Shown here piece after piece: positions 41,740 through 50,116 of a stretch of 64,000 nt of DNA. The stretch is taken from positions 310,001 to 374,000 of the forward strand of contig NZ_SLWS01000004.1 in assembly GCF_004345645.1 (NCBI RefSeq). The letters are read 5' to 3'. The notes beneath the pieces are model-generated. The model did not search any database. It had not been told where the DNA came from and saw nothing but the letters and a program-made list of their open reading frames with translations. Source of the stretch: Actinocrispum wychmicini. GTDB taxonomy: Bacteria; Actinomycetota; Actinomycetes; Mycobacteriales; Pseudonocardiaceae. The first letter of the stretch is position 1, and every line of letters begins with the position of its first letter. Made by a program: the position numbers and the translations under genes.

Positions 41740-43275
41740 ATGACGAGGACACGGACAGCGGCGCTGGTCGCAGCGGTGCTCGCGGCCGCCATGGCGCTCG
41801 CCGGATGCACCAGCTCCAGCGGCGACACCAGCGGCGGCGGGGGCGGCGCGGGTACCGACGAACTCAAGGCCGGGGTGTTCCTGGACGTGACGTCCTGGGA
41901 CCCGGCCCTCGCGGACATCGGCTTCGACGGGCCGTACCTGTCCGCCGTTTACGATCCGCTTGTGGCGCTGGACAAGGACGCCCAGCCGGTGCCCGCGCTG
42001 GCCACGTCCTGGGACTGGTCGCCCGACCGGCTCACCCTCACCCTGCATCTGCGCCAGGGCGTCACGTTCGACGACGGCCAGAAGTTCGACGCCGCCGCGG
42101 CGGTCGCCAACCTGCAGCACCTCAAGTCGGGTGTGCGGTCCGGCCAGGCGTACCTGAACGTGGCCGGCGTCGAGGCCAAGGGCGCGGACGCGGTGGACGT
42201 CCATCTGTCCAAACGGGACGACGCGCTGCTGTACTTCATGGGCCTTGGCCGCAGCTGGATGGCCTCGCCCGCGGCGATCCAGGCGGGCTCGCTGGCCAAC
42301 GGCCCGGCCGGGTCCGGCCCGTACACCTATGACAAGACGCAGTCGACGCCGCAGTCCCAGTACGTCTTCACCAAGAAGAAGGAACACTGGGACGCCACGA
42401 CGTACCCGTTCCAGACGGTACGGCTGTTGCCGATCACCGACCAGACGGCCAGCTTCAACGCGATGCTGTCCGGCCAGCTCAACGTCCAGTTCGCCAACGC
42501 CGCCAACCTGCCGAAGGCCCAGCAGAACGGCTGGAACGTCGCGCAGAAGGCGTCGTCGTGGGTGGGCGTGCAGTTCGCCGACCGCACCGGCGCACAGGTC
42601 AAGGCGCTCGGTGACCAGCGCGTCCGGCAGGCCATCGGCTATGCGTTCGACGCGGCGGGCATCCTCAAGGCGGTCGGCAACGACTCCGGCACGGTCACCG
42701 ACCAACTGTGGCCTGTGGACAGTCCGATCTACGACAAGTCCATGAACGACAAGTACAAGACCGACATGGCCAAGGCGAAGAAGCTGCTCGCCGACGCGGG
42801 CTACCCGAACGGCTTCTCGGTGAAGATGCCGATGTCGCCGATCTTCCAGGCGTGGCAGCCGGCCGCGAACCAGACGTTCGGCGAGCTGGGTGTCAAGGTC
42901 GACTGGCAGAACATGCAGATGCCGGACTACCAGAAGAACGCGCCCACGTACCCGATGTTCCTCGCGGTGATCGCCATGGACGCCAACGACATGGCCACGC
43001 TGACCGACCAGGTCACGTCCGCGCAGTGGTACAACCCGAACCCGTCTCTTGACAAGTTCCCCGAGGTGAAGGCCCTGGCGGACCAGGTCGAGAAGGCGGA
43101 CCCGGGCCCGGCGCAGGCGCAGCTGCTCAAGCAGCTCAACGCCAAGCTGGTCGACCTGGCCTGGTGGGATGTCTGGTACCAGGCGAACAACATGTACTTC
43201 AGTGTCAAGGGGATCACGGTCACGCCGATCACCGGCATGATGTTCCCGACGCTCCGGTTCATCCAGCGCGGCTGA
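41740..43275 (+). CDS. ABC importer substrate-binding lipoprotein (peptide/nickel, SBP_bac_5)
   Basis: A 511-residue extracytoplasmic binding protein. The lipobox ALAGC places the lipidated Cys at residue 23 after a signal peptide rich in Ala/Val (MTRTRTAALVAAVLAAAMAL). Typical DppA/OppA features are PALATSWDWSPDRLTLTLHL, RQGVTFDDGQKFDAAAAVAN and ADAGYPNGFSVKMPMSPIFQ. It binds an oligopeptide, nickel chelate or similar organic ligand at the cell surface and hands it to the permeases encoded next. It is separated from the first permease by 63 bp holding a hairpin, common where the binding protein is made in excess. Ligand not predictable. Confidence 0.92.
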   Translation: MTRTRTAALVAAVLAAAMALAGCTSSSGDTSGGGGGAGTDELKAGVFLDVTSWDPALADIGFDGPYLSAVYDPLVALDKDAQPVPALATSWDWSPDRLTLTLHLRQGVTFDDGQKFDAAAAVANLQHLKSGVRSGQAYLNVAGVEAKGADAVDVHLSKRDDALLYFMGLGRSWMASPAAIQAGSLANGPAGSGPYTYDKTQSTPQSQYVFTKKKEHWDATTYPFQTVRLLPITDQTASFNAMLSGQLNVQFANAANLPKAQQNGWNVAQKASSWVGVQFADRTGAQVKALGDQRVRQAIGYAFDAAGILKAVGNDSGTVTDQLWPVDSPIYDKSMNDKYKTDMAKAKKLLADAGYPNGFSVKMPMSPIFQAWQPAANQTFGELGVKVDWQNMQMPDYQKNAPTYPMFLAVIAMDANDMATLTDQVTSAQWYNPNPSLDKFPEVKALADQVEKADPGPAQAQLLKQLNAKLVDLAWWDVWYQANNMYFSVKGITVTPITGMMFPTLRFIQRG

Positions 43276-43294
43276 CGCGCCCGACCCGGCCGGC

Positions 43295-43321
43295 CCGATC
43301 TGTCTACACTGGACAGATCGG
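43295..43321 (+). repeat. Hairpin between binding-protein and permease genes
   Basis: CCGATCTGTC (43295-43304) pairs perfectly with GACAGATCGG (43312-43321) around TACACTG. In an mRNA it would form a stable stem 20 bases after the SBP stop, probably stabilising the upstream message or attenuating downstream transcription. Confidence 0.75.
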
Positions 43322-43338
43322 CCGGTGAGGAGCAGGAA

Positions 43339-44280
43339 ATGCTGACGTTCGTCGCGAAACGCCTGGTGTCGGGGATTCTGCTGCTCGTGGTCGTCACCAG
43401 TGCGACGTTCTTCCTGGCGCACCTGGCGGTCGGCGATCCGACCGCCGGGCTGCTCGGCAACAGCGCGACGCCGGCCCAGCAGGCCGCGTTGCGCGCGAAG
43501 ATCGGGTACGACCAGCCGCTGCTGAGCCAGTTCGGCACGTGGTTCTCGCACGCGATCACCGGCGACTTCGGCTCGTCGTGGCGCAACTTCCAGCCCGTCG
43601 GCGACCAGATCGCGCTGCGGGTGCCGGTGACACTGTCGGTCGTCGCGTTCGCGACGCTGCTCGCCGCCGTGCTCGGCCTGGTCGTCGGTGTGGCGACTGG
43701 GCTGCGGCCCGGCGGCCTGCTCGATCGCGGGCTCAAGCTCGCGTCCGTGGTGCTGTTCGCGCTGCCCGGGTTCTGGATCAGCCTGGTGCTGGTGACGTGG
43801 TTCGGCATCCAGCTGAAGTGGTTTCCGGCGGTCGGGTACGTCTCGCCGGACCGTTCGGTGGGTGAGTGGCTGCGGTCGATCACGCTGCCGTCGGTGTCGC
43901 TGGCGCTCGGCGCGATCGTCATGGTCGCCGAGCAGCTGCGCAACGGGTTCCTCCAGGTCGCCGGCCAGGACTTCGTCCGCACGCTGCGAGCCCGTGGCCT
44001 GTCGAAGCGGCGGGTCACGATGCACGTGCTGCGCAACGCCTCACCGGCCGCGCTGACCGTGCTGGCGCTGATGTTCGTGGGGCTGCTCGGCGGGGCGATC
44101 GTCGTGGAGATCGTGTTCAACCTGCCCGGGATCGGCAGCCTGACCCAGTCCGCGTCCCAGATCGGGGACATCCCGGTGCTGCTCGGCCTGACCGCCGTGA
44201 CCGTGGTGTTCGTCGTCATCGTCAACTTCCTGCTCGATCTCGTGCTCGGGTGGGTCAACCCGAAGGTGCGCGAGCGATGA
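43339..44280 (+). CDS. ABC importer permease (DppB/OppB-type)
   Basis: A 313-residue inner-membrane protein with six predicted helices: N-terminal MLTFVAKRLVSGILLLVVVT, the periplasmic domain (DFGSSWRNFQPVGDQIALRV), and the EAA-type loop FVRTLRARGLSKRRVTMHVL that contacts the ATPase. VVEIVFNLPGIGSLT is typical of DppB. GTGAGGAGCAGGAA precedes ATG 43339. It is the first permease of the importer and overlaps the next gene by ATGA, indicating strict coupling of subunit synthesis. Confidence 0.93.
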   Translation: MLTFVAKRLVSGILLLVVVTSATFFLAHLAVGDPTAGLLGNSATPAQQAALRAKIGYDQPLLSQFGTWFSHAITGDFGSSWRNFQPVGDQIALRVPVTLSVVAFATLLAAVLGLVVGVATGLRPGGLLDRGLKLASVVLFALPGFWISLVLVTWFGIQLKWFPAVGYVSPDRSVGEWLRSITLPSVSLALGAIVMVAEQLRNGFLQVAGQDFVRTLRARGLSKRRVTMHVLRNASPAALTVLALMFVGLLGGAIVVEIVFNLPGIGSLTQSASQIGDIPVLLGLTAVTVVFVVIVNFLLDLVLGWVNPKVRER

Positions 44281-46121
44281 CCGCAGCCCCGTTCCCCGCC
44301 ACCCTGGCGCCCGTCAAGCGGATCTCGCTGGTACGGCGGTATTTTCGGCGGCCGGTTGGGGTGGCCGCCCTCGCTGTGTTCGTGGTCGTCGTCGCCCTCG
44401 CGGCCCTCGCGCCGTTGCTGGCGCCGTTCGACCCCAACCACGTCGACTTCGCCCTCACCCACGCCGCCCCCGGTAACGGTCATCCGCTCGGCGGCGACAC
44501 CGCCGGACGGGACCTGTTCAGCCGTCTGCTCTACGGCGCCCAGACCACGCTGTACGGCGCGGTGATCACGTGTGTCGCCGGTCTGCTGCTGGGTGTCCCG
44601 GCAGGCGTCACCGCCGGGTACCTCGGCGGCGCGACCGACCGGATCTGCTCGTGGATCAGCGACGCGTTGCAGTCGGTGCCGGTCATCATCGTCCTGCTGG
44701 TCGTCGCGGCGGGCACCGGGCAGAACTTCACGGTCCTGATGATCGCGCTGGGCGTGTTCTTCGCGCCCGGCTACTACCGGATCACCCGCGCGCGGGCGTT
44801 GGCCGTTCGCAAGGAGCCGTACATCGACGCCGCCCGGGTCGCGGGCGTGACCACCCCGCGCATCCTGCGTACGCACATGATGCGCGCGGTGTACGCGCCG
44901 ATCATCGTGCAGACCGCGCTGACTGCCGGGATCGCCATCGGTTTGCAGGCGGGCCTGCAGTTCCTCGGCATCGGGTCGGCGTACACGCCGAGCTGGGGCC
45001 AGATGATGCTGGACGGCTTCCAGAACATCCTGACGTATCCGTTGATCCTGCTGTGGCCGTCGATCGCGCTGGGCGTCACCATCGCCGCGCTGGCGTTCAT
45101 CGGCTCCACCCTGGCGGACCTGGTCAGTGTCCGCGTCGAACAACCCACCAGACGGGCTCGGGCCCGGGTTCGGGAAGCCCTCGTCGCGCCCGTGGGCTTG
45201 CCGGATCGGGGCCCGAGCGGCCAACACGCCCACTCCGCCGAGGAATGCGCGCTGCGGGTGGAGAACCTGCGCGTCGGGTACTCGGCGCCGGCCGGAGTGA
45301 AGGAGGTGGTCCGCGGGGTGTCGTTGGACGCCGCCCCGGGTGAGGTCCTCGGCATCGTCGGCGAGTCCGGGTCGGGCAAGACACAGACCATCTTCGCCGT
45401 CCTCGGCCTCCTTCCCGCCGGCGGCACCGCGGCTGCGGACGGCATCTGGGTGGACGGCCGCGAAGTCGGCGGCCTGCCGCCGAAGGAGCGTGCGGCGCTG
45501 CTCGGCCGGTCGATCGGGTACGTCCCCCAGGAGCCCATGACCAACCTCGACCCGTGCTACCCGATCGAACGGCAGCTGGTCGAACCCCTGCGGCACGTGC
45601 ACGGCCTGTCGAAGGCAGCGGCCCGGGCCCGCGCCCGTGAGGTGCTCGTGCGGGTGGGCATCACCGACCCCGACCGGGTGCTCTCGTGCTACCCGCACCA
45701 GATCTCCGGCGGCATGGCCCAGCGCGTGCTCATCGCGGGTGCCGTGGCCGGGCGGCCGTCGCTGCTCGTCGCCGACGAGCCCACGACCGCCCTGGACGTC
45801 ACCGTGCAGGCCGAAGTGCTTGAGCTGCTGCGGGAGTTGCGGCAGGAGTACGGCATGGCGCTGGTGATCGTCACGCACAACTTCGGGGTCGTCGCGGACA
45901 TCTGCGACCGGGTCGCGGTGATGAAGGACGGCCGGATCGTGGAGACCGGCCCGGTGGAGCGGATCTTCCGGCAGCCCGAGGACCCCTACACGGCCGAGCT
46001 GATCAGCGCGTCCCTGGACGACGCCGACGGCCGCGACGAACTGGACGATCGGTGGACCCGGGACCACCCCGCGCCGGACCGGAGCCCGGCCCGCACGGGC
46101 GGAGAGGAGACTGGTCGATGA
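44277..46121 (+). CDS. Fused ABC permease-ATPase (DppC+DppD)
   Basis: A 614-residue fusion. Residues 1-290 are a DppC-like permease (FRRPVGVAALAVFVVVVALA, DTAGRDLFSRLLYGAQTTLY, EAA loop YIDAARVAGVTTPRILRTHM). From about residue 326 a DppD-like ATPase follows: Walker A GESGSGKTQ (362-370), Q-loop VPQEPMTNLDP, signature QISGGMAQR (about 476), Walker B LLVADEPTTALD and the H-loop VTHN. The C-terminal tail is charged. ATG 44277 overlaps the previous stop. Permease-ATPase fusions of this type are known in actinobacteria, so it is likely one functional polypeptide; there is no internal stop or restart. Confidence 0.92.
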   Translation: MTAAPFPATLAPVKRISLVRRYFRRPVGVAALAVFVVVVALAALAPLLAPFDPNHVDFALTHAAPGNGHPLGGDTAGRDLFSRLLYGAQTTLYGAVITCVAGLLLGVPAGVTAGYLGGATDRICSWISDALQSVPVIIVLLVVAAGTGQNFTVLMIALGVFFAPGYYRITRARALAVRKEPYIDAARVAGVTTPRILRTHMMRAVYAPIIVQTALTAGIAIGLQAGLQFLGIGSAYTPSWGQMMLDGFQNILTYPLILLWPSIALGVTIAALAFIGSTLADLVSVRVEQPTRRARARVREALVAPVGLPDRGPSGQHAHSAEECALRVENLRVGYSAPAGVKEVVRGVSLDAAPGEVLGIVGESGSGKTQTIFAVLGLLPAGGTAAADGIWVDGREVGGLPPKERAALLGRSIGYVPQEPMTNLDPCYPIERQLVEPLRHVHGLSKAAARARAREVLVRVGITDPDRVLSCYPHQISGGMAQRVLIAGAVAGRPSLLVADEPTTALDVTVQAEVLELLRELRQEYGMALVIVTHNFGVVADICDRVAVMKDGRIVETGPVERIFRQPEDPYTAELISASLDDADGRDELDDRWTRDHPAPDRSPARTGGEETGR

Positions 46122-46933
46122 GCGCCCTGCTCGCCATCGACGACCTGGTCGTCGACTACCGGCTCCGCCGTCGGTCCAGATTCCGTGCCCTGAAAGGGGT
46201 TTCGCTGTCGGTCGGGCCGGGGGAGTGCGTCGGCCTGGTCGGCGAGAGCGGGTCCGGGAAGTCCACGCTCGGCAAGGCCGTGCTCGGGCTCGCCACCGTG
46301 ACGTCCGGGCAGATCATGTTCGACGGTCAGGACGTGACGCACCTGCGCGGCGCGGCCCGGCGGCGGCTGGCCAACGACATCCAGGTCGTGTTCCAGGACC
46401 CGTACGGCTCGTTGGATCCCACGATGACGGTCGGCGAGATCCTCGCGGAGCCGCTCGTGGTGGCCGGGGTGACACAGGCGAAGGCGGTCGTCGCGGAGAT
46501 GCTCGACCGCGTGCGGCTGGCCGCCGACTCCGTGCACCGGTACCCGAGCGAGTTCTCCGGCGGGCAACGCCAGCGCGTCGCCATCGCGCGGGCACTCGTG
46601 CGGCGGCCCCGGCTGATCGTGTGCGACGAGCCGGTGAGCGCGCTCGACCTCACCACCCAGGCCACCATCCTGGACCTGTTCATCGACCTGCAACGGGAGA
46701 CCGGCGTGTCGTACCTGTTCGTCTCGCACGACCTCGGTGTCGTGCGTCGTGTCTGCCATCGCGTCTCCGTGATGTACCAGGGGGAGATCGTCGAGTCCGG
46801 GGCCACCGGACCGGTCACACGCGAGCCCGTACACCCGTACACCCGACGCTTGCTGCTCGCGTCGCCCGTCGCCGACCCGGTCCGCCAGGCCGAACGCCGC
46901 AACACGTGGCTTGGCCTGCGCGAACCGGCCTGA
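46118..46933 (+). CDS. ABC importer ATPase (DppF/OppF-type)
   Basis: A 271-residue nucleotide-binding subunit: LLAIDDLVVDYRLRRRSRFR, Walker A GESGSGKST (about 42-50), Q-loop VFQDPYGSLDPTMTV, signature EFSGGQRQR (about 146), Walker B LIVCDEPVSALD, H-loop FVSHD. VHPYTRRLLLASPV is the OppF-type C-terminus. It overlaps the fused gene by ATGA at 46118, so it completes the heterodimeric ATPase of the importer. A TetR gene follows 17 bp downstream on the same strand. Confidence 0.93.
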   Translation: MSALLAIDDLVVDYRLRRRSRFRALKGVSLSVGPGECVGLVGESGSGKSTLGKAVLGLATVTSGQIMFDGQDVTHLRGAARRRLANDIQVVFQDPYGSLDPTMTVGEILAEPLVVAGVTQAKAVVAEMLDRVRLAADSVHRYPSEFSGGQRQRVAIARALVRRPRLIVCDEPVSALDLTTQATILDLFIDLQRETGVSYLFVSHDLGVVRRVCHRVSVMYQGEIVESGATGPVTREPVHPYTRRLLLASPVADPVRQAERRNTWLGLREPA

Positions 46934-46949
46934 ACTAGAGTCACCAGTC

Positions 46950-47540
46950 ATGCCGAAGGTCATCGATCACGATCAGCGGCGTCGGGAAATCGTCGAAGTC
47001 GCGAAGAAACTGATCATCGAGGGCGGCTTCGAGGCGGCGACGATGCGCAGCATCGTCACCGCGGCCGGTTTCGCCAACGGCGCCCTCAAGCACTACTTCG
47101 CGAGCAAGGACAGCATCATCGCGGCGACGTTCGAGAGTGTGCTGAAGGAGACCGAGCAGCACATGCTGGCGCTGGACCCCGACCTGAGCCCACTGGCGGC
47201 GCTGCGTGGCTTCGTCGAGGCCGCGATGCCGCTGGACGCGCACCGGATCACGTCCGCGCGGGTGCTGCTCGTGCTGTGGGAGCACTCGGTCGCGAACCCC
47301 GACCTGGCCCGGCAGTACCGCGACCTGCTCACGAACTGGCGGGGCGAGTTGACCAGGAGGATCGCGGCGGCCCGGGACAAGGGCGAGCGGCCGTCCGCGC
47401 CCCTTGTCGGCGTGTTCGCGGACGAGATCATCTCGGTGGCCATTGGCGCCAACGTCGCCAGCCTGATGCACCCGGTCGGCGATCTCATCGACCGGTACAC
47501 GGCCTACGTCGACGCGTTGATGAAGCGGATCGCCCACTGA
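46950..47540 (+). CDS. TetR/AcrR-family regulator of the ABC operon
   Basis: A 196-residue regulator with a typical N-terminal HTH (RRREIVEVAKKLIIEGGFEA, ATMRSIVTAAGFANGALKHY, about 10-50) and a BetI/TetR-like C-terminal domain (LLVLWEHSVANPDLARQYRD, GVFADEIISVAIGANVASLM). ATG 46950 begins 17 bases after the ATPase stop, so it is the last gene of the dpp-type operon. It is the best candidate for binding the shared promoter sequence at 39.17 and 41.69 kb, linking import to the esterase operon. No palindrome is present directly before its own start. Confidence 0.88.
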   Translation: MPKVIDHDQRRREIVEVAKKLIIEGGFEAATMRSIVTAAGFANGALKHYFASKDSIIAATFESVLKETEQHMLALDPDLSPLAALRGFVEAAMPLDAHRITSARVLLVLWEHSVANPDLARQYRDLLTNWRGELTRRIAAARDKGERPSAPLVGVFADEIISVAIGANVASLMHPVGDLIDRYTAYVDALMKRIAH

Positions 47541-47653
47541 CCCGATCACTCCGGGATGGCCCCGGTTCTGGCCGGTCGTAACGCTCGACCGCTGGGCCAC
47601 GATTCGTCATGGTGACGGCGATGGGCTGTTCGGCCGGGCGGTGGAGGTTGCCA

Positions 47654-50041
47654 GTGTCCAGGTTCGTTCGTCTCCTTTCGGTTTTCGTGGTGGTCGGTAC
47701 GCTCCTGTGGTCGAACGTGCTGGTATCGGCGTCTTCAGCGGTCGCGCAGCCGTGCGATCCGCCGGTTGCCAGCAAGGTCGCCTGCGAGAACACGCTGCCG
47801 GGAAACCCCGACTGGCAGGTCGCCGCCATTGACGACTCGATTGTCGGTTTCACCGACGACATCAGCTACTCACCTGGCGCGACGGTCAACTTCAAGGTGA
47901 AGACCACGGCCAGCGCTTACCAGATTTCTGTTTACCGGCTTGGTTACTACAACAACGCGGGCGCACGACTCGTCGGCACCGTGCAGCGAACCACGCCACA
48001 GACCCAGCCGCCTTGCCTGGACGGTGATTCCACCGGGCTGGTCGACTGCGGGAACTGGGCGACCTCGGTCAGCTACACGCTGCCGGCCACAGCGGTGTCC
48101 GGCGTCTATTACGCTGTTCTGCATCGGCTGGACACGATGGGGGAGAGCGAGATCGTGTTCGTCGTACGGGACGACGTGAGCCGGTCGGACGTCCTGTTCC
48201 AGACGGCTGACTCGACCTGGCAGGCGTACAACACCTACGGCAACGGCACCAGCAACCCGACGGGCAGCAGCCTGTACAACGGGACCGGGCCCGGCAACGG
48301 TGGGTCGGCGTACAAAGTGAGCTACAACCGGCCGATCGTCGCCGGTCAGGGCGAGAACAACTTCTTCTTCAACGCCGAGCTCCCGATGCTGAAGTTCCTG
48401 GAGCGCAACGGTTATGACATTAGTTACACGACCGATGTGGACAGTGCGCGGCGTGGTGACCTGATCCGGAACCACAAGGTCTTCATGCCGGTCGGGCATG
48501 ACGAGTACTGGTCGAACGAGCAACGCGCCAACGTGGAGGCGGCGAGGGCCGCGGGCGTGAACATGGCGTTCCTGACCGGCAACGACATCTTCTGGAAGAC
48601 CCGGTGGGAAGCGAGCACTGACGCGTCCCACACGAACTGGCGGACTCTGGTCTGCTACAAGGAAACCAAACCAGGTCAGGTCGACCCGAACCCGACGGTG
48701 TGGACGGGTACCTGGCGCGATCCGCGGTTCAGTCCGCCGAAGGACGGCGGGCGGCCGGAAAACTCCCTGCTGGGGCAGATATTCACGGTGAACGGTGTCC
48801 GAAACGACTCGTTGGCCGTGCCGGCCGCGTACGGCAAGATGCGGCTGTGGCGCAACACCTCCTTGGCCACCTCGAACACCACTTACACCTTCCGGCCGGG
48901 AACTCTCGGGTATGAGTGGGATTCGGTGGAGGACAACGGGTTCCAGCCGCCTGGTGTGGCTCAGTTGTCGCGCACGTCCGTGACCATGACCGGCGAGTTC
49001 GTGCTCCAGAACTACGGTGACGTGTACGGTCCAGGCACCAAGGTCCACGCGTTGACCATGTACCGGGATCAGTCGAGCGGCGCTTTGGTGTTCGCGGCGG
49101 GGACCGTGCAGTGGTCGTGGGGACTGGACAACGAGCATCTGTTCGCCACCGGGACACCGACCGCGGACGTCCGGATGCAGCAGGCGACGGTGAACCTCCT
49201 CGCCGACATGGGTGTACAACCCGGCACGCTGATGCCCGGGCTGGTCCTGGCGACCGCGTCCACGGACGTCGCCGCGCCGGTGGTGACCATCACCCCGTCG
49301 CTCCCGCCTGTCGTTGGCTCGCCGTACACCGCCAGCGGGACGGTCTCCGACATCGCGGGCAAGGTCGCGGGAGTTGAGGTCTCGGTCGACGGAACCACCT
49401 GGCATGCCGCCGACTGGCCGGCCGGCGGGAGCACCTGGCAGTACGTGTTCACGCCGTCAGCCTCGGGCCCGAGCACGGTCCGGGTACGGGCGGTGGACGA
49501 CTCCGCCAACCTGTCCGCGCCTGTGAGCCAGGCCCTTGTCGTGAGTCCGCGACCGTGCCCGTGCAGTATCTGGTCCACTAGCACGGTACCTGGCGTGCCG
49601 GCGGCCAACGACTCGACCGCGGTGGAGTTGGGGGTGAAGTTCCAGGCACAGGCGGCCGGCAACATCCGAAGCGTCAAGTTCTACAAAGGACAAGGCAACA
49701 CCGGTACGCACACCGGTACACTGTGGACCGCGACCGGCCAGTTGCTGGCGACCGGGAAGTTCACCGGCGAGACGACGCAGGGATGGCAGACGCTCACGTT
49801 CTCGAAGCCCGTGCCGATCACGGCCAACACCACGTACATCGCCTCGTACCACACGAACACCGGGCGATACGCGGCTGACTCCGACTACTTCACCAACTCG
49901 GCGGTCGGGCTGGAACCGTTGAAGGCATTGCAAAGCACGGCAACAAGCCCCAACGGCGTCTACAAAGTGGGCGCATCCGGGTTCCCGGACCGCACCTTCA
50001 GCGACACCAACTACTGGGTGGACGTCGTGTTCACCCAGTAG
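47654..50041 (+). CDS. Large secreted protein (N,N-dimethylformamidase beta-like plus C-terminal DUF4082 domain)
   Basis: A 795-residue exported protein. GTG 47654 has GGAGG six bases upstream and starts a classical signal peptide (VSRFVRLLSVFVVVGTLLWS, cleavage near SSAVA-QPCD). The body (about 60-540) shows the N,N-dimethylformamidase large-subunit-like pattern: YQISVYRLGYYNNAGARLVG, FFNAELPMLKFLERNGYDIS, VFMPVGHDEYWSNEQRANVE and WDSVEDNGFQPPG. A central Ig-like domain (VVTITPSLPPVVGSPYTASG) and a C-terminal beta-sandwich DUF4082 (VELGVKFQAQAAGNIRSVKF, YFTNSAVGLEPLKAL) follow. It may be a secreted carbohydrate- or wall-related protein; enzymatic activity is unproven. Confidence 0.82.
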   Translation: MSRFVRLLSVFVVVGTLLWSNVLVSASSAVAQPCDPPVASKVACENTLPGNPDWQVAAIDDSIVGFTDDISYSPGATVNFKVKTTASAYQISVYRLGYYNNAGARLVGTVQRTTPQTQPPCLDGDSTGLVDCGNWATSVSYTLPATAVSGVYYAVLHRLDTMGESEIVFVVRDDVSRSDVLFQTADSTWQAYNTYGNGTSNPTGSSLYNGTGPGNGGSAYKVSYNRPIVAGQGENNFFFNAELPMLKFLERNGYDISYTTDVDSARRGDLIRNHKVFMPVGHDEYWSNEQRANVEAARAAGVNMAFLTGNDIFWKTRWEASTDASHTNWRTLVCYKETKPGQVDPNPTVWTGTWRDPRFSPPKDGGRPENSLLGQIFTVNGVRNDSLAVPAAYGKMRLWRNTSLATSNTTYTFRPGTLGYEWDSVEDNGFQPPGVAQLSRTSVTMTGEFVLQNYGDVYGPGTKVHALTMYRDQSSGALVFAAGTVQWSWGLDNEHLFATGTPTADVRMQQATVNLLADMGVQPGTLMPGLVLATASTDVAAPVVTITPSLPPVVGSPYTASGTVSDIAGKVAGVEVSVDGTTWHAADWPAGGSTWQYVFTPSASGPSTVRVRAVDDSANLSAPVSQALVVSPRPCPCSIWSTSTVPGVPAANDSTAVELGVKFQAQAAGNIRSVKFYKGQGNTGTHTGTLWTATGQLLATGKFTGETTQGWQTLTFSKPVPITANTTYIASYHTNTGRYAADSDYFTNSAVGLEPLKALQSTATSPNGVYKVGASGFPDRTFSDTNYWVDVVFTQ

Positions 50042-50116
50042 CTGGTCATGCCTCTCCGTCCGCCAATGGCCTGAATCCACCAATGGTGGCTGGGTGCGCT
50101 CGATAGAGTGCTGTGT

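Noticed and set aside
41704..46067. Very long minus-strand frames (773 and 1046 codons) across the ABC operon
   Set aside because: His/Arg-rich antisense frames of the third-position GC bias type; the plus strand carries complete transporter genes with overlaps.
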